From an uncultured Actinomycetes bacterium (GTDB lineage: Bacteria; Actinomycetota; Actinomycetes; Nanopelagicales; Nanopelagicaceae), in NCBI GenBank assembly GCA_903895995.1, contig CAITVX010000031.1, positions 1 to 38,035 of the forward strand: a stretch of 38,035 nt of DNA, written 5' to 3'. The notes under the pieces are model-generated. The model did no database searches and had not been told where the DNA came from. It worked only from the letters and a program-made list of their open reading frames with translations. Position numbers and translations under genes: made by a program. Position 1 is the stretch's first letter. Each line of letters opens with the position of its first letter. Positions 30,630 to 38,035 of this stretch are shown one piece after another.

Positions 30630-31444
30630 GAGTAGAACTGTGCCACACCGCCATGCCCACTACACATTCCGCTATGCGATTTGGCGGTTGAATAAGTGCC
30701 GTCTTTGCACTTACCAGTCACGCCAGGCGGGACTGAGGGACTGATTGATGCTGTTGGTGCAGCGACTGGGGCGGGTGTTGGAGTTGGAGTTGGAGTCGGA
30801 GTCGGAGTTGGTGTCGGAGTTGGTGTCGGAGTCGGAGTTGGAGTTGAAACAGGGGTGGATGCAGCTACTGGGGTTGGGCTTACTAATGAAGTCGAAGTTG
30901 CAACTGGTGAAGCTGTTGCGATGGGTGTTGGTGTTTCGACCGGGACAAAGATACCCAATATGTAATGGTTGTACGCATCTATCCAATTAGTTGCGAAGGC
31001 CTGTTGTGCTTGGGCTAAAGTTATTAATCGAGCGCAGATCATCAAATGGAGTTTGTTTTCTAGGACGTCTTTCTTGTGGGCGCCCCACGTGCCATTCCAT
31101 AGTTCTGGCCAAAGATTCCTTGTGTCTTTAGGGCTTCCACCGATTTCAAGAGGGATTAAATGATCTTCCTCGACTAGAGATGTTTGTAGGGTGCCATAAC
31201 GCGAATAAGTAGTCGCGAGTTGTTTCTTCTTTAGGGCAGTTGTGTAGGAAGAAGATGGACGAATCTTTGCTGTATATCCCACCACACAAATGGTCGATGC
31301 AATAGTGGATTGGGTGACTGCTGGGTTGAGTCCACCAGGTGTGATTGAGCTGATTGGTAAATAATTTACATGGGAATCGGCGTTGGAAATATTTGAACTG
31401 GCGAATATGGCCAGTATGGAAATAATGGCGATGCGCTTTATCAA
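30626..31444 (-). CDS. Secreted protein: HNH-like domain, Thr-Pro repeat, DUF3761 tail
   Basis: A 272-residue exported protein. A signal peptide covers about residues 1-22. Residues 25-165 form a domain with EEDHLIPLEIGG (D94, H95), RNLWPE (N110) and LENKLH (H133), which resembles an HNH/beta-beta-alpha metal nuclease. A (Thr-Pro)n linker of about 28 residues follows. The last 28 residues (CKDGTYSTAKSHSGMCSGHGG) match DUF3761. Two cysteines there may form a disulphide. The start is a TTG that overlaps the ppc stop (TTGA), so translation is coupled to ppc; no ATG lies in the first part of the frame. Nuclease activity is an inference from three spaced residues. Confidence 0.75.
   Translation of the reverse strand: MIKRIAIISILAIFASSNISNADSHVNYLPISSITPGGLNPAVTQSTIASTICVVGYTAKIRPSSSYTTALKKKQLATTYSRYGTLQTSLVEEDHLIPLEIGGSPKDTRNLWPELWNGTWGAHKKDVLENKLHLMICARLITLAQAQQAFATNWIDAYNHYILGIFVPVETPTPIATASPVATSTSLVSPTPVAASTPVSTPTPTPTPTPTPTPTPTPTPTPTPAPVAAPTASISPSVPPGVTGKCKDGTYSTAKSHSGMCSGHGGVAQFYS
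30774..30850. repeat. 6-base tandem repeat coding for the Thr-Pro linker
   Basis: Plus-strand units GGAGTT, GGAGTC, GGTGTC and similar are repeated about 12 times. On the minus strand they encode alternating Thr-Pro in the secreted protein. The period of six keeps the frame when copy number changes. It also opens long meaningless frames on the other strand. Confidence 0.85.
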
Positions 31445-34116
31445 CCCGTATTCCTCAGCCCTGCTGCCACGCCATTGATTGTTAGAAGGAGTGCGCGACG
31501 GATTGTTGGATCGATATCGGGGTTTTCGCGCACTTGCTCGAGTAGGTGAATCTGCAAGAGATGTAATGGGGCGAGGTATTGGTCGCGGATTGCGAGTGTG
31601 CGAGCCAGGAGTGGTTGGTCGCCCAGGAGTTCGCTCTTTTTGGTGAGGAGCAAGATTTCTTTTTGTGTGAGTGCGAATTCTTCTTTGATGAGATCTAAGA
31701 AGTGGCGCAGGCTTGGATCAACCAAGGTATCTACATAGCGCTGGGACATCTCGAGATCAGTTTTGACGATCGTCATCTCGACGTTAGAGATGAATGTGCG
31801 GAAGAAGTGCCAATCTTTAAGCATTGCTGCGGTGATCGCTTCTTGGCCAGCTTCGCGAGCAGCCTTGAGACCTGAGCCAACACCGAACCAACCTGGAACG
31901 ATCTGGCGAGATTGAGTCCACCCAAATACCCATGGAATAGCTCTCAGACTGCCAAGTCCACCTGCTGCATCTGGGCGGCGGGATGGGCGAGAACCTAAGA
32001 AGAGATCACCAAGTTGTTCTACTGGAGTTGATGCATAGAAGTAAGCAGGAAGATCTGGATGATCGACGAGTGAGCGATAGCGATTGAATGCAGCGTCGCT
32101 GATTTTGTCCATCGTCGAGTTCCACTTTGCGAGATCTTCGGGGGATTGGCGTGCTGCACGGTTTAAGACTGTTGCTTCAAGAGCTGCGGCCATAGAGAGT
32201 TCTACATTTTCGCGAGCGAGTGCAGGAAGTGAATATTTATCGGAGATGACTTCACCTTGCTCTGTCATCTTGATCTGACCATCAATAGATCCCCATGGCA
32301 ATGCGATGAGGGCATCGTATGTGGGACCGCCGCCGCGACCGACTGAGCCGCCGCGACCGTGGAAGAGACGGAGAGTGACACCGTGCTTGAGTGCGATATC
32401 GCGGAGTTTACGTTGGGCTTTATGGATCTCCCATTGCGATGTTGCGATACCTGCATCTTTATTAGAGTCTGAGTAACCAAGCATTACTTCTTGGATATCA
32501 CCGCGAAGTTTTACAAGCTCTCTGTACTCAGGAGTTGAGAGAAGTGCATCGAGAATGGTGTCTGCTGCGCGAAGTTCTGCCACTGTTTCAAGAAGTGGGG
32601 CAAAGCCAACCTTGGCGAATTTTCCACCCTTTTCATCTTTGAGTGAGATCAGCCCTGCGATATCAGCGAGGATTACTGGAGCAAGGACATCTTCGTGGCC
32701 CTTTGTCATCGAGATGATGTATGTCTCGATGACTTCTGGACCAAAGTTCTCTATGAGTTCGCGGATTGCGACAAAGGTATCGACTGTCTTGCGGCCTAGT
32801 GGATCAAGTGAATCGATCGATGGGCGGGTTGGGTTCTTGAGTTCTTCTGCAATGAGCTCTGTTCGGTTTTCATACTTTGCTCCGAAGAGTTGTTCCATCG
32901 CGTTGTGATGGGCATCTGAGTGCTCACGGACATCCATGGTCGCGTGGGTGATACCAAAGCTTGCGACTGTGCGGATGATGCGCTCAAGTAGGCCTGTTGC
33001 AATGAGTTCACCGCGGTGGGCTAATAAAGAGCTGCGCATGAGCATGAGATCTGCAAGGAGCTCTTCTGTGCTCTCGTAATCGCGGCCCGCAATGTGACCT
33101 GCGCCAGCTGAGTGGCGTCGTTGGGTGAGGATTAAACGGTGGCGAATTGCGGTCGCTTTGAGGCGATATGGCTCTTCGACATTCTGGCGGCGGTAACGAT
33201 CTTCAATCTCAGGTAGGAGTTCTAAATCTTTTGCGACAGATGTTTTGAGTTCATCACTCGCTCCCGCGATACGGCTAGATACAGAGAGTGCTTGGCGAAG
33301 TTGATCGAGTGAACCAAGCATCGTGCGGATGAAGTGACCTGTTTGAAGAACGATTGCATCTTTAGTGACTTGTGGAGTGATGTGAGGGTTACCGTCACGG
33401 TCACCACCGATCCATGTTCCAAAGCTGAGTGGGCGTGATGTTGGATCGACGATCACATTGATGCGCTCGAGCTCGTGGGCAAAGTCATCGAGAACTTCTG
33501 GGACAGTGTTAGCAAAGAGATCATCTAAGTAATAGAGAGCATTCGTTGCTTCATCGAGTGGCTCGGGGCGACCGAGGCGAAGTTCATCGGTCTGCCAGAG
33601 AAGATCCACTGTTTCAGCGAGGCGGCGATCACGGGTTGGGGTTGCAGGATCATCGAGCAGATCTGCGATGGTGCCGAGTTTGCTCAGGACCGAGCGACGG
33701 GATGCTTCAGTTGGGTGCGCTGTAAATACGGGGCGTACAGAGAAATCGTTGATCCAGTTCTGAACATCTGCGAAGGTAAATTCTTGGGTGGCGCTTTGAA
33801 CATCGATAATGCGATCGACTGCGCGAGATAACCAGGATCCACCTTCGGCACGCTCTGCTGCGAGTTGGCGGGCGCGGTGAACTTGTTCTGCGACATTTGC
33901 GAGATGGAAGTAGGTGCTAAATGCGCGCACGAGTTGGATCTCTTCTTCATTGGTGAGACCTTCAAGGGCTTTTGCGCCGCTTCCTTCGCGGACTGATTTG
34001 CGCACACGCTCAACGAGTTCGAGGAGCTCGGGGCTCTCTTGGCGGACGAGGCTCTGGCCTAAGAGGTCGCCAAGGCGGCGTACGTCACTACGGAGCTCGA
34101 GATCATCAGTTGCCAC
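31441..34116 (-). CDS. ppc: Phosphoenolpyruvate carboxylase
   Basis: An 891-residue anaplerotic enzyme that carboxylates PEP to oxaloacetate with bicarbonate. The catalytic His motif is VFTAHPTEASRR (H134), and GGDRDGNPHIT, FHGRGGSVGRGGGP and the C-terminal LLTINGVAAGLRNTG are all present, so all key regions are intact. Length fits the bacterial family. The start is GTG at 34116. Minus-strand AATGAT ends six bases upstream, a poor -10, and the 64-base gap to mfd is divergent. The stop overlaps the start of the secreted-protein gene. Base composition of this gene (many GAG/GCG codons) matches the housekeeping genes around it. Confidence 0.97.
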   Translation of the reverse strand: MATDDLELRSDVRRLGDLLGQSLVRQESPELLELVERVRKSVREGSGAKALEGLTNEEEIQLVRAFSTYFHLANVAEQVHRARQLAAERAEGGSWLSRAVDRIIDVQSATQEFTFADVQNWINDFSVRPVFTAHPTEASRRSVLSKLGTIADLLDDPATPTRDRRLAETVDLLWQTDELRLGRPEPLDEATNALYYLDDLFANTVPEVLDDFAHELERINVIVDPTSRPLSFGTWIGGDRDGNPHITPQVTKDAIVLQTGHFIRTMLGSLDQLRQALSVSSRIAGASDELKTSVAKDLELLPEIEDRYRRQNVEEPYRLKATAIRHRLILTQRRHSAGAGHIAGRDYESTEELLADLMLMRSSLLAHRGELIATGLLERIIRTVASFGITHATMDVREHSDAHHNAMEQLFGAKYENRTELIAEELKNPTRPSIDSLDPLGRKTVDTFVAIRELIENFGPEVIETYIISMTKGHEDVLAPVILADIAGLISLKDEKGGKFAKVGFAPLLETVAELRAADTILDALLSTPEYRELVKLRGDIQEVMLGYSDSNKDAGIATSQWEIHKAQRKLRDIALKHGVTLRLFHGRGGSVGRGGGPTYDALIALPWGSIDGQIKMTEQGEVISDKYSLPALARENVELSMAAALEATVLNRAARQSPEDLAKWNSTMDKISDAAFNRYRSLVDHPDLPAYFYASTPVEQLGDLFLGSRPSRRPDAAGGLGSLRAIPWVFGWTQSRQIVPGWFGVGSGLKAAREAGQEAITAAMLKDWHFFRTFISNVEMTIVKTDLEMSQRYVDTLVDPSLRHFLDLIKEEFALTQKEILLLTKKSELLGDQPLLARTLAIRDQYLAPLHLLQIHLLEQVRENPDIDPTIRRALLLTINGVAAGLRNTG

Positions 34117-34139
34117 TGGCTAATCATTACAGGTTTAAT

Positions 34140-34154
34140 GGGGTGCTCCACCCC
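34140..34154. other. GGGGTG-CTC-CACCCC hairpin between ppc and mfd
   Basis: A perfect six-base stem with a three-base loop in the divergent gap. It may be a regulator site or part of the mfd leader. No T tract is present, so it is not a terminator. Confidence 0.4.
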
Positions 34155-34234
34155 CCATTCTTTCGAATGCGGGGGTATCAGTGCGTTCTAGTGCTGGATT
34201 CCACGGTGTGAATGAGAGAGGCGGGAAAGATTTA

Positions 34235-37200
34235 ATGTCACTGTTACATGCCTTCTCGCATATTGAACTTCCTGCAAGTGATTCGCCAGATGCACTCGTC
34301 TCAATATCTGCAACGCAAGGACTCTTCACTGCGATCGCAGCCAAGGAACGCCCTGTTCTTCTTGTGACTGCATCATCTCGCAGAGCTGAAGAGCTCATGG
34401 AAGAGATCAAGACTTATATCGGGGGCGACAGTGTTGAAGTCTTTCCACCGTGGGAGACACTGCCGCACGAACGTTTGAGTCCAAAGAGTGACACGGTCGC
34501 TGCGCGTTTTAAGGCTTTGCATAAATTGGCATCGAAGAATCCACCGCGAGTATTGGTGACATCGATTCGTGGATTGATCCAGCCGATCATCGCCAATTTA
34601 TTAGATGTGAAATTACCGGTTCTTGAACTGAATAAGAATATTTCTATGTCAGCTTTGATTGAGTCACTGGCATTTCTTGGTTATGTAAGAACAGATCTTG
34701 TTGAGCGGCGCGGAGATTTTGCCGTGCGCGGTGGAATTATCGATCTCTTTCCGCCAGATTTAGAACATCCGGTTCGTGTTGATTATTTCGGTGATGATAT
34801 TGAAGAGCTTGCATATTTTACAGTTGCAGATCAGAGAACGTACGAGCCGGTTGTTGGCGAACTTAGGATCTATCCGTGCAGAGAATTACTTTTGACTGAT
34901 GACGTGAAAGATCGCGCGCGTTATTTAGCTGCAGAGTTCCCTGCCTTATCAGAGATGTGTAGCAAGATCGCCGAGGGAATATCCATCGATGGTATGGAAT
35001 CCTTGATAGGAATTCTCAATACAGAACTTGAATCATTGATCGCATTCATGCCAAAAGAGTATGAAGTGATCTTGATAGATCAGCCACGTATCGCATCGCG
35101 TGCGCTAGATCTGATTGAGACAAATAAAGAGTTCTTGGATGCATCGTGGTCGAATGCTGCGATGGGTGGAAAGGCGCCGATCGATGTGACCGGCGGCCTT
35201 GAATCTGGTGGCTACTTCACGCTCGATCGCCTGCGCTCTGCGGCAACTCTTGCCGGTATTGGGTGGCGATCATTCAATCTCTACGCATCAGATATCGATG
35301 AAGGGCAAACCCCTTTTAGAGCGCTTCCGATCTATCGCAATAGCCTGGATGCAGTAGAAGCTGATCTGCGCAGGTGGATCAACGAGGATTACCTCATCAT
35401 CTTTAGCGCAGCAGGACCTGGAATCGTCGAGAGATTTAATAACCTCTTTATTGAGGCAGATCTTCCTACTCGTATCAGCAAATCGATTGATTCAGCTCTG
35501 ACTCGCGATGTTATCCATTTAACTGCAACTCCAATCGAACATGGATTTATTGCTGACTTTGCAAAGACGGTTTTGATTACTGAGAAAGATATTTCAGGTC
35601 AGCGCAGCTCAAATAAGGATCAAGCCAGAATGCCATCGCGGCGTAAGAAGGCGGTTGATCCGATTGAACTCAAAGCTGGTGATTATGTTGTGCACGAGCA
35701 ACATGGTGTTGGGCGATATGTAGAACTTGTGCAGCGAACCGTGGGTAAGAGCTCGCGCGAATATCTTGTTATTGAATATGCATCTTCAAAGCGTGGACAA
35801 CCAGGTGATCGTCTCTATGTACCGACTGATTCGCTAGAGCAAGTAACGCGTTATGTCGGGGGAGAAGCACCTGCTGTGCACCGTATTGGTGGCGCTGATT
35901 GGCAGAACGCTAAAAAACGTGCCCGTAAAGCAGTCAAACAGATCGCTGCAGAACTTATTCAACTCTATGCCGTGCGAATGGCGGCACCAGGTTTTGCATT
36001 CTCGGCTGATACTCCCTGGCAGCGTGAACTAGAAGATGCATTCCCGTATGTAGAGACGACAGATCAACTCTCGACGATTGAAGAAGTAAAGCGCGACATG
36101 GAAGCATCACATCCAATGGATCGCATTGTCTGTGGCGATGTGGGATACGGAAAGACCGAGATTGCAATTCGTGCGGCATTTAAAGCGGTGCAAGATGGCA
36201 AACAGGTTGCTGTACTTGTCCCAACAACTCTGCTTGTTCAACAACATCTTTCAACATTCTTGAATCGCTATACCGGTTTCCCACTCAAAGTGGCTGGGTT
36301 ATCACGGTTTAATACGCCGAAGGAAGGCAAAGAGATCATCGCCGGCCTTGCAGATGGCTCAATCGATATCGTTATCGGAACCCATCGCTTGCTCTCCAAA
36401 GATGTTCAATTTAGGGATCTTGGGCTGGTTGTAGTCGATGAAGAGCAGCGCTTTGGCGTTGAACATAAAGAAGAGCTGAAGAAGGCTCGCACCAATGTGG
36501 ATGTGCTCTCTATGTCGGCTACGCCTATTCCGCGCACGCTCGAGATGGCTATTACCGGCATCCGTGAGATGTCGAACATTACGACTCCACCTGAAGAGCG
36601 CCATCCGGTGCTGACCTATGTGGGCTTCTATGACGATAAGCAGGTGACGGCCGCTATCCACCGCGAACTCTTGCGCGATGGTCAGATCTTCTTTGTTCAT
36701 AACCGGGTTGAAGATATTGATCAGGTTGCAGAACGTCTCAAGAAATTAGTTCCAGAAGCACGTATTCGAGTCGCACATGGTCAGATGAGTGAGCGAGAAC
36801 TTGAGGATGTCATCCTTGGATTCTGGGAGAAAGATTTCGATCTTCTCGTCTCAACAACAATTATTGAGAGCGGCATTGATATTGCGAATGCAAATACTTT
36901 GATTGTCGATCGTGCCGATGTATTTGGACTTTCACAGTTGCACCAACTTCGTGGTCGAGTCGGTCGGGGCCGCGAACGTGCCTATGCATATTTCCTCTAT
37001 TCAGCCGATAAGCCTTTGACTGAGATTGCACATGATCGTTTAACGACGATTGCAACAAATACAGATCTCGGATCAGGAATGCAGGTTGCGCTGAAGGACC
37101 TTGAAATTCGCGGCGCTGGTAATTTGCTTGGGGGAGAGCAGTCAGGGCATATCGCTGAAGTTGGCTTTGATTTATATATGCGCATGGTGGGTGAAGCAGT

Positions 37201-37699
37201 TGAAGAGTTTAAGACCGGCTATGTGGATGCAAATCCACGGGTTCGTGAATGCAAAGTCGAACTTCCAATTACTGCGCATCTTCCGATCGAATATCTGCCA
37301 TCAGAGCGCCTTCGCTTAGATCTCTATCGAAGAATGGCTGATGCGACCGATGGGAAAGATCTCGATGCGATCGTTGAGGAGTTAGTCGATCGCTTTGGTG
37401 AATTGCCAGAGGCGGCAAGCACGCTTATAGATGTGGCAAGGCTTCGCGTTCGGGCAAAGCAGCTCGGGCTGACTGAAGTGGTTCTGCAGGGCAAATACCT
37501 AAAAATTGCTCCTGTAACGCTGCCAGAGTCCCTACAACTTCGATTGACCCGAATGTATCCAGGGTCTTTGATCAAGAGCGCTGCACAATCGATCTTAGTT
37601 GCGCGTGAAAGTGGGCCGAATTGGCAGTCGACAGGGGATCTAGGAGATACTTCGATCCTTCCGTGGACAGTTGAAGTCCTCAATTCGATTTTGAAGTAA
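34235..37699 (+). CDS. mfd: Transcription-repair coupling factor
   Basis: Mfd removes RNA polymerase stalled at DNA lesions and recruits UvrA. The product is about 1154 residues. An N-terminal UvrB-like region ([22 protein letters not shown]) is followed by a CarD-like RNA-polymerase interaction domain ([21 protein letters not shown]). The translocase has Walker [10 protein letters not shown], motif [16 protein letters not shown], and a C-terminal helicase lobe ([24 protein letters not shown]). A TRCF C-terminal domain ends the protein. The ATG at 34235 (MSLLHAFS) follows GGGAAAG and aligns with the usual MSL start. A GTG at 34181 would add 18 residues. The SurA-like lipoprotein gene follows directly, as in Streptomyces. 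Confidence 0.96.
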   Translation: MSLLHAFSHIELPASDSPDALVSISATQGLFTAIAAKERPVLLVTASSRRAEELMEEIKTYIGGDSVEVFPPWETLPHERLSPKSDTVAARFKALHKLASKNPPRVLVTSIRGLIQPIIANLLDVKLPVLELNKNISMSALIESLAFLGYVRTDLVERRGDFAVRGGIIDLFPPDLEHPVRVDYFGDDIEELAYFTVADQRTYEPVVGELRIYPCRELLLTDDVKDRARYLAAEFPALSEMCSKIAEGISIDGMESLIGILNTELESLIAFMPKEYEVILIDQPRIASRALDLIETNKEFLDASWSNAAMGGKAPIDVTGGLESGGYFTLDRLRSAATLAGIGWRSFNLYASDIDEGQTPFRALPIYRNSLDAVEADLRRWINEDYLIIFSAAGPGIVERFNNLFIEADLPTRISKSIDSALTRDVIHLTATPIEHGFIADFAKTVLITEKDISGQRSSNKDQARMPSRRKKAVDPIELKAGDYVVHEQHGVGRYVELVQRTVGKSSREYLVIEYASSKRGQPGDRLYVPTDSLEQVTRYVGGEAPAVHRIGGADWQNAKKRARKAVKQIAAELIQLYAVRMAAPGFAFSADTPWQRELEDAFPYVETTDQLSTIEEVKRDMEASHPMDRIVCGDVGYGKTEIAIRAAFKAVQDGKQVAVLVPTTLLVQQHLSTFLNRYTGFPLKVAGLSRFNTPKEGKEIIAGLADGSIDIVIGTHRLLSKDVQFRDLGLVVVDEEQRFGVEHKEELKKARTNVDVLSMSATPIPRTLEMAITGIREMSNITTPPEERHPVLTYVGFYDDKQVTAAIHRELLRDGQIFFVHNRVEDIDQVAERLKKLVPEARIRVAHGQMSERELEDVILGFWEKDFDLLVSTTIIESGIDIANANTLIVDRADVFGLSQLHQLRGRVGRGRERAYAYFLYSADKPLTEIAHDRLTTIATNTDLGSGMQVALKDLEIRGAGNLLGGEQSGHIAEVGFDLYMRMVGEAVEEFKTGYVDANPRVRECKVELPITAHLPIEYLPSERLRLDLYRRMADATDGKDLDAIVEELVDRFGELPEAASTLIDVARLRVRAKQLGLTEVVLQGKYLKIAPVTLPESLQLRLTRMYPGSLIKSAAQSILVARESGPNWQSTGDLGDTSILPWTVEVLNSILK

Positions 37700-37709
37700 T
37701 GGAGTACTT

Positions 37710-38035
37710 GTGAAACTAGAGATTTCCCAGAGAGCAAAGAAGATCACCGCCCTTCTTTCAATGGGTGCGGTATTAATTCTTGCAGGCTGTTCCAGCCCGA
37801 CTGCTGCATTCACAGTCGGCAAGAAGTCTACATCTATTAACGATATCCAGAAGAGCATCGATAATATTTTGGCTTCTCGCAGAAGCGTGGATATCACAGG
37901 CATGAATCTTCAGAACGGTTCTGCGCTCATCCAGAATCAAGTTCAGTTCTTCTTAATCTCTCAACTCCTTGCAGATACAAGCAACTCTCTTGGTATCAAG
38001 GTTGCACCTGCAGAAGTAGCTAAAGCTAAGGCTGC
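37710..38035 (+). CDS. SurA-like lipoprotein (3' end outside window)
   Basis: The start of a secreted lipoprotein: GTG at 37710 with GGAG at 37701-37704, then a signal peptide ending in the lipobox LAGC (cleavage before the cysteine at about residue 27). The following residues (VDITGMNLQNGSALIQNQVQ...) include a helical stretch that resembles the SurA N-terminal chaperone domain. In Streptomyces a SurA N-terminal domain protein follows mfd, and the synteny supports the call. Only about 108 codons are visible. It should act as a periplasmic-face folding chaperone or PPIase-like protein. Confidence 0.78.
   Translation, partial: MKLEISQRAKKITALLSMGAVLILAGCSSPTAAFTVGKKSTSINDIQKSIDNILASRRSVDITGMNLQNGSALIQNQVQFFLISQLLADTSNSLGIKVAPAEVAKAKA

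Noticed and set aside
30696-30965. Plus-strand Gly-Val-rich open frame
   Set aside because: It is the opposite-strand shadow of the Thr-Pro repeat in the secreted protein and has no signal, start context or family.

Overview
The window looks like chromosomal DNA of a small-genome, moderate-GC actinobacterium, most likely a freshwater acI-type member (Nanopelagicales, e.g. Planktophila-like). This is inferred from gene order and protein style, not from a database search. The housekeeping order (5-FTHF cyclo-ligase / moeA-like glp / rimJ / glpR; pmt divergent from rsmI; metG-tatD-rsmA-ispE; tRNA-Gln; glmU-prs-rplY-pth; mfd followed by a SurA-like lipoprotein) matches the actinobacterial backbone known from Mycobacterium and Streptomyces.

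Layout. 1-2.9 kb: folate salvage gene end, a shortened gephyrin/MoeA-like protein (Glp), a RimJ-type acetyltransferase and the GlpR/SepX-type membrane protein. 2.9-14.1 kb: O-mannosyltransferase (minus strand), then a long plus-strand housekeeping run for rRNA methylation, tRNA charging, isoprenoid precursor, UDP-GlcNAc and PRPP synthesis, L25, peptidyl-tRNA hydrolase and an SDR oxidoreductase. 14.1-17.9 kb: S9 peptidase, a minus-strand DUF2256 gene coupled to the N-terminal stub of a photolyase-related gene, a CDGSH-like mini-protein and an MFS transporter. 18-28 kb: an amino-sugar island with a BadF-type kinase, a carbohydrate ABC importer, a SIS-domain protein and NagA on the plus strand. 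Converging on these is a minus-strand operon of PIG-L deacetylase, GntR/UTRA regulator and cytoplasmic GH84 hexosaminidase. Divergent from that operon is a stand-alone GNAT that resembles the C-terminal domain of animal O-GlcNAcase. 28-30 kb: a 550-base non-coding stretch rich in inverted repeats, a small membrane protein and an exonuclease-BRCT protein. 30-38 kb: PEP carboxylase with a secreted HNH-like/DUF3761 protein and a K+ channel (minus strand), then mfd and the start of a SurA-like lipoprotein.

How it works together. The 18-28 kb island reads as uptake of a GlcNAc-containing sugar, intracellular hydrolysis of beta-GlcNAc linkages (GH84), phosphorylation, and deacetylation by NagA, under a GntR regulator. 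No nagB is seen here. The glp/glpR pair probably serves cell division rather than molybdenum cofactor synthesis.

A recurring feature is a TANNNT hexamer 6-8 bases upstream of start codons that lack a ribosome binding site (nine cases). This suggests that leaderless mRNAs are common. The most notable items are the split O-GlcNAcase-like pair, the MoeA-like protein missing its domain II, the DUF2256/photolyase remnant, and the structured region at 28.1-28.4 kb that carries a perfect Shine-Dalgarno sequence with no matching gene.
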